A stretch of DNA of 14,736 nucleotides from contig CALIEE010000008.1 in the NCBI GenBank assembly GCA_938022485.1, positions 1 to 14,736 on the forward strand. Reading direction: 5' to 3'. The translations under genes were made by a program, and so were the position numbers. Source of the stretch: an uncultured bacterium. GTDB lineage: Bacteria; Bdellovibrionota_C; UBA2361; SZUA-149; CALKYB01. This document shows, piece by piece, positions 7,254 to 14,249 of the stretch (position 1 is its first letter; each line of letters starts with the position of its first letter). The notes beneath the pieces were generated by a model that worked only from the letters and a program-made list of their open reading frames with translations, was not told the origin of the DNA and made no database searches.

Positions 7254-8198
7254 ATGTGCAGTGAAGAAGTAAAAATCGAACGTTCTGGAACTATAGCTAT
7301 TGTCGGCCCAGCTAATGCCGGTAAGTCAACTTTGTTGAACAGGATTGTTGGTGAGAAAGTTAGTATCGTCTCCGCTAAGGCTAATACGACCCGAAACCGA
7401 ATTCTCGCAATTAAGAATCTAGATAAGGCCCAGTTGATTTTTATCGACTCGCCCGGGTTTGTTGGTAATAAGAAGAAGTCAGCTTTGGGTGGAATGCTTG
7501 AACGAACACATCAAGATGTTGCCAGTGGAACTGACCTAGTTCTTTGGGTAGTTGACAGTGCAGAGCTGATTAATAGAAAATGTACCTTAGATCAGACTCT
7601 TGCTGAGTTTTCAAAAAGTGGAGTTCCCGCTCCAGATGTAGTAGCCTTAAATAAGACGGATTTATTCCCAGCTGAGAAAATACTGCCAGTTATTTCGGAA
7701 CTAGACCAAAAGCTATCTTCTAGTCAGACTCAGATTGTTCCAGTCTCAGCTTTAACAGGGGAGTCTGTTGAGAATCTGTTGTCTTTACTTGATGAGAAAC
7801 TTCCGGAAGGTCCTGCACTTTTTTCACTAGAAACTGTTACTGACCAAACTGAAAATTCTAGAGCTACCGAGTTAATTAGAGAACAGTTGTTCCGACAGCT
7901 CAGACAAGAAATTCCATATGGAACAGCCGTTATCCTTGAAAAATGGGAAGAGGATGATCAAGCGATTAGAATTCATGCCAAGATCCTTGTGGAGCAGGAG
8001 AGCCATAAGGGAATGGTGATTGGTAAAGCCGGCTCAAGGCTAGCCTCGATTGGTAAAGCCAGTCGAACTCAATTGTCCAGAGTTTTTGGTGTGCCAGTTC
8101 ATTTGAAACTCTTTGTCAGAGTGGAAAAAAACTGGAGCCAAACTGAAAAAGGTCTTGAAAAACTTAGAGTTGCTGGAGGGCTTGGAGATGGCTGCTAG
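7254..8198 (+). CDS. era: GTPase Era, 30S subunit assembly factor
   Basis: A 314-residue protein (the family is about 300). The G domain has G1 GPANAGKST (18-26), G2 in NTTRNR, G3 DSPG (65-68; DTPG is commoner), G4 NKTD and G5 SALTG. The C-terminal KH domain is seen as GMVIGKAGSRLASIGKASR, then HLKLFVRVEKNW. Era binds the 3' end of 16S rRNA and helps mature the small subunit, often at the membrane. I start it at ATG 7254, one nt after the rnc stop. An in-frame extension to 7185 would add 23 residues read out of frame through rnc's acidic tail and has no family support; a GTG at 7245 is a minor alternative. Upstream is purine-rich (GAAGAGAGTAG) without a classical ribosome site, so coupling to rnc translation is likely. 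It overlaps der by 11 bp. Confidence 0.95.
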   Translation: MCSEEVKIERSGTIAIVGPANAGKSTLLNRIVGEKVSIVSAKANTTRNRILAIKNLDKAQLIFIDSPGFVGNKKKSALGGMLERTHQDVASGTDLVLWVVDSAELINRKCTLDQTLAEFSKSGVPAPDVVALNKTDLFPAEKILPVISELDQKLSSSQTQIVPVSALTGESVENLLSLLDEKLPEGPALFSLETVTDQTENSRATELIREQLFRQLRQEIPYGTAVILEKWEEDDQAIRIHAKILVEQESHKGMVIGKAGSRLASIGKASRTQLSRVFGVPVHLKLFVRVEKNWSQTEKGLEKLRVAGGLGDGC

Positions 8199-9837
8199 AG
8201 TTCCTGTTATTGCGATAGTTGGTCGCCCTAATGTGGGTAAGTCTACACTTTTTAATCGTATAGTTGGAGAGAAGAGAGCTGTTGTTGAGGATCGTGAGGG
8301 AGTTACCCGCGACCGGAACTATGCCTTCGTTACTGATTATGATTTTCCTTTTCATCTGGTTGATACGGGTGGAATTGAAATAGATGAGTCTCGTGAGTTA
8401 GCTGGAGAGGTGAAAGAACAGGCAGTGCTTGCAATTGAGGAAGCAGATTTGGTGCTGGCGCTGTTCGATGGTGATGCTCCTGTTCATCCCGATGACGAAG
8501 CAGTGGTTAAGCTCTTAAGAAAGCACGATAAGCCGGCAATCTATATAGTCAATAAGTGCGACGGTAAGGAGCAAGTAATAAAAACTGCTGAGTTTTATTG
8601 TCTAGGTATAGAAGAACTTATTGATATAAGCGCTCTTCATGGACACGGGGTTCTGTCTTTGATGGGGGAAGCTTTGTCTAGGTTGCCAGATAGTAAACTG
8701 CTAGCCGCCTCAGCTGAGAGTAGAAGGAAGCATGAAGAAGAGCTGCTTTCTAAAGTGGAAGAGTTGGAGCCGCTTGAAATAGAAGAGGAAGAAGAGCCTG
8801 CACCTTCTAGGCCAATGAAGAAGAAGCGATCTTTTGCTTTAGTTAGCGAAGAGGCAGAACGAGTTGAGATGGAGCACTCCTTTGCACCAGTGTTTGATCC
8901 TGAATCAAATGAAGACGAAGGGGAATATGGAAAAGCTAATAGGCTTAGAGATCATAAGTTTTCAGTTATAGAGGGTGGAAAGTCAGATGACGATGCTGAT
9001 TCTTCAGAGGAAGAAAGTGAGACAGTTGAGCTAGAAAATATTGCGGTTGCAATTGTGGGTAGGCCCAATGTTGGAAAGTCTACTTTCTTAAATTTACTAG
9101 CAGGTGAGGAGAGGGCGATCACTTCTCCTATCTCTGGAACCACAAGAGACTCTCTTGATTTGGAAATGACCAGAGATGGCCAAAAGTTTACTTTCATTGA
9201 TACAGCTGGTCTTAGAAGGAAATCTAAAATCTTTGATGAGGTTGAGCGCTACGCAACTATGAGAGCACTTAGTTCGATCTCTGCCTGTGACGTGGCAGTT
9301 TTAGTGATTGATGCTGAGGAGGGGCCGACAGAGCAGGATGCTACTATTTTAGGGCTCGCTCATGACCAGGGGCGGGGAGTGGTTATAGCAGTGAACAAGT
9401 GGGATCTGCTTGAGAAAAATCATAGGACGGTCAAAGAATACACTCAAAATATAAGAGTAGCGTTTAAGTTTGCTCAGTATGCACCAATAGTTTTTATGTC
9501 GGCTCTCTCAGGTCGGCGTTGTCCTAAGGTAGTGCAAGCAGTGAAGGAAGTTGCTGAGGCTAGAGAGCAGAGAGTTCCTACTAGAAGGTTAAACAGAGTG
9601 GTAGAACGTGCGGTAGCTACTAAGTCTATGCCTTCCTATAGAGGACGTAGACTAAAGCTTTATTATGTTACTCAAGTAGAAACTTGCCCTCCTAGGGTTG
9701 TTCTTTTTCTAAACCATCCTAAGGGTCTTCATTTTTCTTACTTGAGGTACCTCAAAAATGCTATTCGTGGCGAGTTTGAGTATCCAGGAACGGATATAAA
9801 GTTGATGACTCGAAAAAGGTCTGGAACTAACGGTTAG
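8188..9837 (+). CDS. der: Tandem-GTPase Der (EngA) with an unusually long charged linker
   Basis: A 549-residue protein (E. coli Der is 490; many are about 440). Two GTPase domains are plain: G1 GRPNVGKST at 12-20 and again at 291-299, G3 DTGG (59-62) and DTAG (338-341), G4 NKCD (122-125) and NKWD (403-406), and G5 SAL at 148-150 and 438-440. A C-terminal KH-like domain follows (about 462-545). Der binds the 50S subunit and drives late large-subunit assembly. Residues about 170-283 between the two G domains form a 110-residue linker rich in Glu, Asp, Lys and Ser with EEE runs and an RPMKKKRS basic patch; E. coli has about 35 there. ATG 8188 is preferred over an in-frame TTG at 8113 because GGAGG sits 8 nt upstream (8175-8179) and MAARVPVIAIVG fits the family start. 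It is the last gene of the packed block. Confidence 0.96.
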   Translation: MAARVPVIAIVGRPNVGKSTLFNRIVGEKRAVVEDREGVTRDRNYAFVTDYDFPFHLVDTGGIEIDESRELAGEVKEQAVLAIEEADLVLALFDGDAPVHPDDEAVVKLLRKHDKPAIYIVNKCDGKEQVIKTAEFYCLGIEELIDISALHGHGVLSLMGEALSRLPDSKLLAASAESRRKHEEELLSKVEELEPLEIEEEEEPAPSRPMKKKRSFALVSEEAERVEMEHSFAPVFDPESNEDEGEYGKANRLRDHKFSVIEGGKSDDDADSSEEESETVELENIAVAIVGRPNVGKSTFLNLLAGEERAITSPISGTTRDSLDLEMTRDGQKFTFIDTAGLRRKSKIFDEVERYATMRALSSISACDVAVLVIDAEEGPTEQDATILGLAHDQGRGVVIAVNKWDLLEKNHRTVKEYTQNIRVAFKFAQYAPIVFMSALSGRRCPKVVQAVKEVAEAREQRVPTRRLNRVVERAVATKSMPSYRGRRLKLYYVTQVETCPPRVVLFLNHPKGLHFSYLRYLKNAIRGEFEYPGTDIKLMTRKRSGTNG

Positions 9838-9843
9838 GCTAAA

Positions 9844-10001
9844 AGATCACCAATGCAGGGTTCAGTTGGTAAGCTTGTTGCGCCTACGGCGGGTGGTTTC
9901 TTAAACCTGTTAACAACTTTACTAGCCATTTGTTAGCCTTGTCTTTTTCTCCTAGTTCTTATGTTTGGGAACATTACCTTATTATCTCTAATTGGTGATC
10001 T
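9844..10001. repeat. Separated 11-bp perfect inverted repeat
   Basis: AGATCACCAAT at 9844-9854 is the exact reverse complement of ATTGGTGATCT at 9991-10001; the arms are 136 nt apart. No target-site duplication or transposase is seen, so it may be a long-range RNA stem, paired binding sites, or chance. Confidence 0.4.
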
Positions 10002-10164
10002 GCCAAGTTGTTGTCCAGAAAAACTTTCATTGGAAATTGTCAGAGTGAAGGCCCTAGCTCTTCGATTAAGGACAATTTTGGCTTCTGTAACAATCTTGTT
10101 GCCTGCTTCTTTGGCTCTGTGTAGCTTTACTGGAATTGTCGAGGGTTGTCTTCGTTCAGGTTTG

Positions 10165-10176
10165 GCTAAGCTTAGC
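10165..10176. promoter_or_regulatory. 12-bp palindrome upstream of the secreted-protein gene
   Basis: GCTAAGCTTAGC is perfectly self-complementary and lies 45 nt before the preferred ATG at 10222, overlapping the weak promoter guess. It is operator-like in form and position only; no regulator is known. Confidence 0.3.
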
Positions 10177-10221
10177 TAAATCTTTCTATTGTTAAAGTAT
10201 AAATCTGGCTCAACGATTTCC

Positions 10222-13200
10222 ATGAAAAGCAAATATTTTAATTTTAGTTTTCTAGTTATTAGTCTTCTTCTAACACCTTGTATTGTGCAGGCCCAAGATG
10301 CTGATGGAGATTTTGTTCCTGACTTTATTGACTTTGATGATGACAATGATGGTATTGCGGACGAGCAGGAAAGAGAACTCGGGCCAAACCTGGTTGAGAA
10401 TGGTGGTTTCGATCAAGCTCTAGGAGACTCGGGTTGGCTAGAGTCCCATTTTGAAGGTACTGAAACAGGCCCGATAATTTTTGGTGGTGTTGGTAACTCT
10501 CCTCTAACCTCTCCCCCAAGCGGACCAGTAAATCCTCAGGGAGTGCTTTTGTCTTTCGTTGATAATGACGGGAATTTGAATGGAGTTAGTCCTGTCCAGC
10601 TCGCGAATACTTCAACATTAAGCGTAGTAAATGGATTGGATTACACCTTTGCCTTTGACGCAGTTATGCTCGAGACAGGTGTTAACTTGGGTGCTTTGAT
10701 TACTTGGGTTTTGATCGATTCCTCTACTGGTGGAATTGTTCAAACCATTCCAGGCTCTTCAGTAGAGTTGGATGGTATAGACAGGTTGGGTAATTTGCCA
10801 GTTGTTACTACCCAGTGGCAGACTTTTGGCTCTAGTTTTACTGCGACCGTTCCTACTGGAACTTACCAGCTAGCGATGGCCTTTGATGTTTTTGATGATC
10901 CTTCACCGCTCATCATTGATTTCCTAATTGATAGAGTATTTTTTGCTCAAGCCTCAGTTGACACTGATCGAGATGGCCTTCCAGATAGTAGAGATCTGGA
11001 TTCTGATAATGATGGAATCACTGATAGTGAGGAAGCTGGACGTCTTCCCGATGCAGATGGCAATGGAATTATTGATGATCTGACGGATTTAAATGGTAAT
11101 GGCCTTGCAGATGCTTTCGATCCTGCAATCGGTGGAAGGCGGGTTCTTCCCATTGACTCGGACAGAGACGGTATAGCTGACTTTCGCGAGTTAGATAGTG
11201 ATGGCGATGGAATTCCAGACTCGGTTGAAGCCGAAGTTCCTGAAGATGGAGACGGTGACGGGGTTGTGGATTCTTATGAAGACCTGGATGGCGATGGAGT
11301 TCCAGATAGTTGTGATACTGATCAAGTTTCAGGTGCGGACTCGGCTCCAACGGATGGAATTTTGGATATTTGCCAAACAGGACCGGACTCTGATGGTGAT
11401 AGGTTAAGTGATTCTACCGATCCCGATCTTAATGGAGATGGTTTTTCTGATAGCTCCAACCCAGACAATGGGGCGGCCCAGCCATCAATTCCATCCTCAG
11501 ATAGTGATGGGCTTGAAGATTACAGAGACTTGGATTCTGACAGTGATGGTCTTTCTGATGACCAAGAATGTAACGCTTTTCCTTGCGAGGACTTTGACCA
11601 AGATGGTCTTGCAGATTTCCGCTCCATAGATAGTGATGGAGATGGTATTCCAGACATTACTGAAGGCTCTTCTGGCCCTGATTCCGATGCCAACGGTCTG
11701 GTCGATAATCTAAGTGACTCTGATAACGATGGATTGGCTGACGTCAATGATCCTGACCAAGATGGTCAAGTTGCTTTGCTTCCAAATACCGATGGAAGTG
11801 AAGGCCCTGACTATCGAGACCTCGATGCAGATAACGATAGAATTTTGGATGAAGTAGAGGGTGGTGCCCAGCCAGCGAGGCCAGTTGATACTGACGGAGA
11901 AGGGATCTTTGATTTTAGAGATTTAGACTCTGATAATGATGGCTTGCCTGACACGGTTGAAGCAGGAACTCCAAGTGCTAATCCGGTTGAGCCTCTGGAC
12001 ACAAATGGTGATGGGGTTCCTGACTTCCAGCAGCTCGATAGCGATGGCGATGGAATCGTAGATGCTACCGAGGCAGATGTAGCAGGGGACGTGAATCTTA
12101 ACGGTATAGTTGATTCCGTTGAGGATGCCGACTTTGACCAAGTTCCTGACATTTGCGACCTAGATTTTACTGCTGGTCTTGATGTAATAGGTCCTGATGG
12201 GATTTTGGACAGCTGCCAGCCTGGTTTACCTGGAACATCAGGGAGTGATGTTGATGGTGATGGTATTGACGACACTTTTGATCCAGACGCCAATGGAGAT
12301 GGGTTTGCTGATGAGCGAGACCCAGAGCTTACTGGAGTTCCTTTGTTTATTCCAGATACAGACCGAGATGGTTTCCCTGACTATCGTGACTTAGACTCTG
12401 ATAATGATGGTCTTCCAGACAGTGCTGAGTGTGGCTCAGACGTGCCTTGCCCTGATGCTGACGGAGATGGAATCGTGGATCATCGGGAGCTAGACTCTGA
12501 CAATGATGGAATTTTTGATGTAGCTAGTTCGGGGGGAGCTGACAGAAACGGAGACGGGATCGTTGATTGTGTAACCAGTTTTGCTCCAACAGGTTTTTGT
12601 CCGGAGTTTGAAGACCCAGCGAGGTTGAGAAGCCCAATTTTTGTTAAGTGGAACACGTTTCTTTCTCAATTGAATTTTCTGGAAATGGCTGTCCAGGGGG
12701 ATCAACCCTTGGATATTAACTACACCGTTTATAATTTGTTCGGTGAAACTATGACTAGCTCTCAGGTGTTAGTTGCTGGAGGAGATCAGCAAGACTTGGA
12801 TTTAAATACTATAGTTCAGAGTGTTTGTGATGCAGGTGATGCCTCTTGTTCAAACTTTGTTGACGTTGATGGCAGTGGGGTAATCGACAGCTATGGTTTA
12901 GTTAGGCTGGATTTTGATGATTCGGATCCTGATGTAAGATTAGTCGGAAGGCTTTCTAACTATCGTCCGGAAGGTGGTCTTGATTCTTTTTCCTTTGCCT
13001 TTGCTCGAGAGTTTAGAAATCCAAATATTGGAGTTAGCTCTGCCTCTTCAAATACGTTTGACTTAAACGCCAGTGGCTTTGTGGTTCCTAACTGGACAGA
13101 GGTTATTAACCTTTCTAGTGCTGAAAAGGACTTTACAGTAAATCTTTACAATGTGAATGGTGAGCTTGTTAAGTCTGACAGTATTAGCTTGTCGCCCCTG

Positions 13201-14079
13201 GAAGAAAGAGATGTTTCGGCTGGACATGAAATCAGAAACGCGGCTGGAGGAGTTGAGCAGGCTGTTTACTTAGTGGAAGTAATACCTGCAGATTTAGAAG
13301 CTGAGTATTTGATGAGCGTGGCTCGGTATAGCTCAAATTCTTTGCCGGGTTTTGATTCTGCTTCTTACAACTTTGCTTTTGCTGTTGAAGGTCGCTCAGG
13401 TGAAGAAACAAGTCTTTTTGGTCCAATAACCAATGAGGAGCTTGCTTGTGGTCAGATAATTAACTGGGTTGAGGTGATTAATACCTCCAATCAAACGGAG
13501 AGCTTTACTGTTACTTTCAGAGATTCACTAGGTGCGGTAGTCGGTCAGACTACTGACAGTTACCCGGCCAAATCTCAGATAAACTTTAATGCAAACTCTC
13601 TGTTGCCTGCTGGAGAACTTGGTAGTGTGGAAATTCAGTCCTCTACTCCGGGCGCTGCAATTGCTCAAAGTTTGGTATACATAATGGAGTGTGATTCCAG
13701 TCTTGTTCAAACTGCATACATGATTCAGTTGCGAGCCCCAGGAGGTGAAACTCAAGTAGGATCGGGCAATACGTTTATTCAAATGGAGAACTTTTTGAGA
13801 CTAGTATCTACTAACGATGCTAGTAGCTTGGCTAATTTCAGCATTACTTCTTTCTCCGGTTTTACCGGTGAGAATATGGTTAGTTTGAGTAGTGGTGGAA
13901 CCCAAGAAGTTCAGTTTAGCAGTGATCCTGCTGTTGGTTTTGGCGAAAATCAATACGGCATATTGGAAGTATCAGCCGGTTCGAGTTCCTCGCTAGTTGG
14001 GGATGTGCTTAGGATTCGTGAGGTTATAGAGAACGGAGAAATTCGCTATGACTTCGTGATGAGTTCGCCTCTCAGGTAG
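10222..14079 (+). CDS. Large secreted thrombospondin type 3 repeat protein with four C-terminal beta modules
   Basis: A 1285-residue protein of unknown function, probably exported. Residues 1-24 are a clear signal peptide (Lys at 2 and 4, a hydrophobic core, VQA then QDADGD), which fixes ATG 10222 over an in-frame TTG at 10189. No Shine-Dalgarno site is evident. Residues 26-50 hold one Asp-rich calcium loop pair. Residues about 51-245 are a likely beta-sandwich insert (NLVENGGFD ... GW, as in some carbohydrate-binding or DUF642-like domains). Residues 246-785 are a thrombospondin type 3-like array with about thirty DxDxDG loops, mostly 13 or about 23 apart. Residues 803-1285 hold four divergent copies of a beta-rich module. 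Known arrays of this kind bind Ca2+ as a rigid stalk. There is no LPXTG, PEP-CTERM or transmembrane tail. Adhesion or matrix roles are possible but unproven. Confidence 0.85.
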   Translation: MKSKYFNFSFLVISLLLTPCIVQAQDADGDFVPDFIDFDDDNDGIADEQERELGPNLVENGGFDQALGDSGWLESHFEGTETGPIIFGGVGNSPLTSPPSGPVNPQGVLLSFVDNDGNLNGVSPVQLANTSTLSVVNGLDYTFAFDAVMLETGVNLGALITWVLIDSSTGGIVQTIPGSSVELDGIDRLGNLPVVTTQWQTFGSSFTATVPTGTYQLAMAFDVFDDPSPLIIDFLIDRVFFAQASVDTDRDGLPDSRDLDSDNDGITDSEEAGRLPDADGNGIIDDLTDLNGNGLADAFDPAIGGRRVLPIDSDRDGIADFRELDSDGDGIPDSVEAEVPEDGDGDGVVDSYEDLDGDGVPDSCDTDQVSGADSAPTDGILDICQTGPDSDGDRLSDSTDPDLNGDGFSDSSNPDNGAAQPSIPSSDSDGLEDYRDLDSDSDGLSDDQECNAFPCEDFDQDGLADFRSIDSDGDGIPDITEGSSGPDSDANGLVDNLSDSDNDGLADVNDPDQDGQVALLPNTDGSEGPDYRDLDADNDRILDEVEGGAQPARPVDTDGEGIFDFRDLDSDNDGLPDTVEAGTPSANPVEPLDTNGDGVPDFQQLDSDGDGIVDATEADVAGDVNLNGIVDSVEDADFDQVPDICDLDFTAGLDVIGPDGILDSCQPGLPGTSGSDVDGDGIDDTFDPDANGDGFADERDPELTGVPLFIPDTDRDGFPDYRDLDSDNDGLPDSAECGSDVPCPDADGDGIVDHRELDSDNDGIFDVASSGGADRNGDGIVDCVTSFAPTGFCPEFEDPARLRSPIFVKWNTFLSQLNFLEMAVQGDQPLDINYTVYNLFGETMTSSQVLVAGGDQQDLDLNTIVQSVCDAGDASCSNFVDVDGSGVIDSYGLVRLDFDDSDPDVRLVGRLSNYRPEGGLDSFSFAFAREFRNPNIGVSSASSNTFDLNASGFVVPNWTEVINLSSAEKDFTVNLYNVNGELVKSDSISLSPLEERDVSAGHEIRNAAGGVEQAVYLVEVIPADLEAEYLMSVARYSSNSLPGFDSASYNFAFAVEGRSGEETSLFGPITNEELACGQIINWVEVINTSNQTESFTVTFRDSLGAVVGQTTDSYPAKSQINFNANSLLPAGELGSVEIQSSTPGAAIAQSLVYIMECDSSLVQTAYMIQLRAPGGETQVGSGNTFIQMENFLRLVSTNDASSLANFSITSFSGFTGENMVSLSSGGTQEVQFSSDPAVGFGENQYGILEVSAGSSSSLVGDVLRIREVIENGEIRYDFVMSSPLR
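11191..12519 (+). repeat. Large internal duplication in the Asp-rich array (copy A 11191-11655, copy B 12034-12519)
   Basis: Residues about 324-478 and 605-766 align end to end. Both start LDSDGDGI, both have VPD-x-C-D followed about 20 residues later by DGILD-x-CQ, then DGFxD, DYRDLDSD and a second cysteine pair (Cys450/Cys455 and Cys737/Cys743). The first pairs are Cys364/Cys384 and Cys645/Cys665. The copies are diverged at DNA level, but short exact stretches persist, for example the same 20 bases at 11923-11942 and 12391-12410. Residues about 275-334 and 483-545 also resemble each other, so the duplicated unit may be larger. Confidence 0.7.
12628..14076 (+). repeat. Four tandem divergent C-terminal modules of about 105-130 residues
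   Basis: Approximate protein positions are 803-934, 945-1060, 1068-1176 and 1182-1285 (DNA starts 12628, 13054, 13423, 13765). Each begins with an aromatic-Asn type strand (VKWNTFL, VPNWTEVIN, IINWVEVIN, FIQMENFLRLV). Then come a TVYNLFGE / TVNLYNVNGE / TVTFRDSLGA / SITSFSGFTGE strand pair, an SLxP-type strand ending in DV or NF, a GxxEV strand, and a closing strand (FAFAREFR, FAFAVEGR, YMIQLRAPGG, YDFVMSSPLR). The first copy carries an insertion with Cys869, Cys876 and an extra DVDGSG loop. I do not recognise the family. Confidence 0.6.
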
Positions 14080-14094
14080 CTTTTAGGCTTGTAT

Positions 14095-14120
14095 AGCTGG
14101 CTGCTGAGTGGCAGCCAGCT
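14095..14120. terminator. Strong 10-bp hairpin between the secreted-protein gene and guaB
   Basis: AGCTGGCTGC (14095-14104) pairs perfectly with GCAGCCAGCT (14111-14120) across a 6-nt loop, 16 nt after the upstream stop codon. The position fits a terminator, but no T run follows on either strand, so it may instead protect the mRNA end or act with other factors. Confidence 0.45.
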
Positions 14121-14249
14121 GCTAGTCCCATCTCTATTGAACAGAGGTTTGCTCATAAAGAATAAATCTGCTAGCTATCCGCATGGCTGCAATAAATTCC
14201 AATTTAAATATCCTTTTATCCTTCGTTCTCCATCCTTCAGGAGGGCGTC
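14121..14249 (+). promoter_or_regulatory. guaB leader region
   Basis: The region is AT-rich with AATAAAT twice (14161-14167 and 14191-14197) and ATCCTT three times (14210, 14218, 14232) just before the ribosome site. TGGCTGC at 14184-14190 could pair with GCAGCCA of the upstream hairpin. A weak promoter guess is TTGAAC, 17-nt spacing, GAATAA (14139-14167). No known purine riboswitch core was recognised. The guaB ribosome site AGGAGG is at 14239-14244, 5 nt before the ATG. Confidence 0.3.

Larger units (their letters stand above)
9838..10221. other. Intergenic region of 384 nt between der and the secreted-protein gene
   Basis: No convincing gene is seen. One open frame (9961-10179, 72 codons) has no ribosome site and no recognisable domain. 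A short hairpin CGCC-TAC-GGCG around 9882-9892 is followed only by a broken T run, so no clear terminator for der is visible. The region holds a separated 11-bp inverted repeat and a 12-bp palindrome, listed separately. A weak promoter guess for the downstream gene is TTGGCT (10163-10168), 17-nt spacing, TCTATT, each 4 of 6 matches. Confidence 0.5.

Noticed and set aside
8113..8187. Longer N-terminus for Der from a TTG
   Set aside because: The strong GGAGG site and the family-typical start are at 8188; the extra 25 residues are era read in another frame.
9882..9905. Hairpin CGCC-TAC-GGCG as a terminator for der
   Set aside because: Only a 4-bp stem and a broken T run; too weak to call.
9961..10179. 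Open frame of 72 codons with a hydrophobic middle
   Set aside because: No ribosome site, no recognisable motif, and length within chance expectation for this base composition.
11811..12293. Antisense open frame of 160 codons inside the Asp-rich array
   Set aside because: Ser/Pro-rich low-complexity product explained by the reverse complement of repeated GAT/GAC and GGT codons.
10960..12570. Short DNA repeats as a CRISPR-like or satellite array
   Set aside because: Fully explained by codons for the DxDxDG protein loops, in frame and without uniform spacers.
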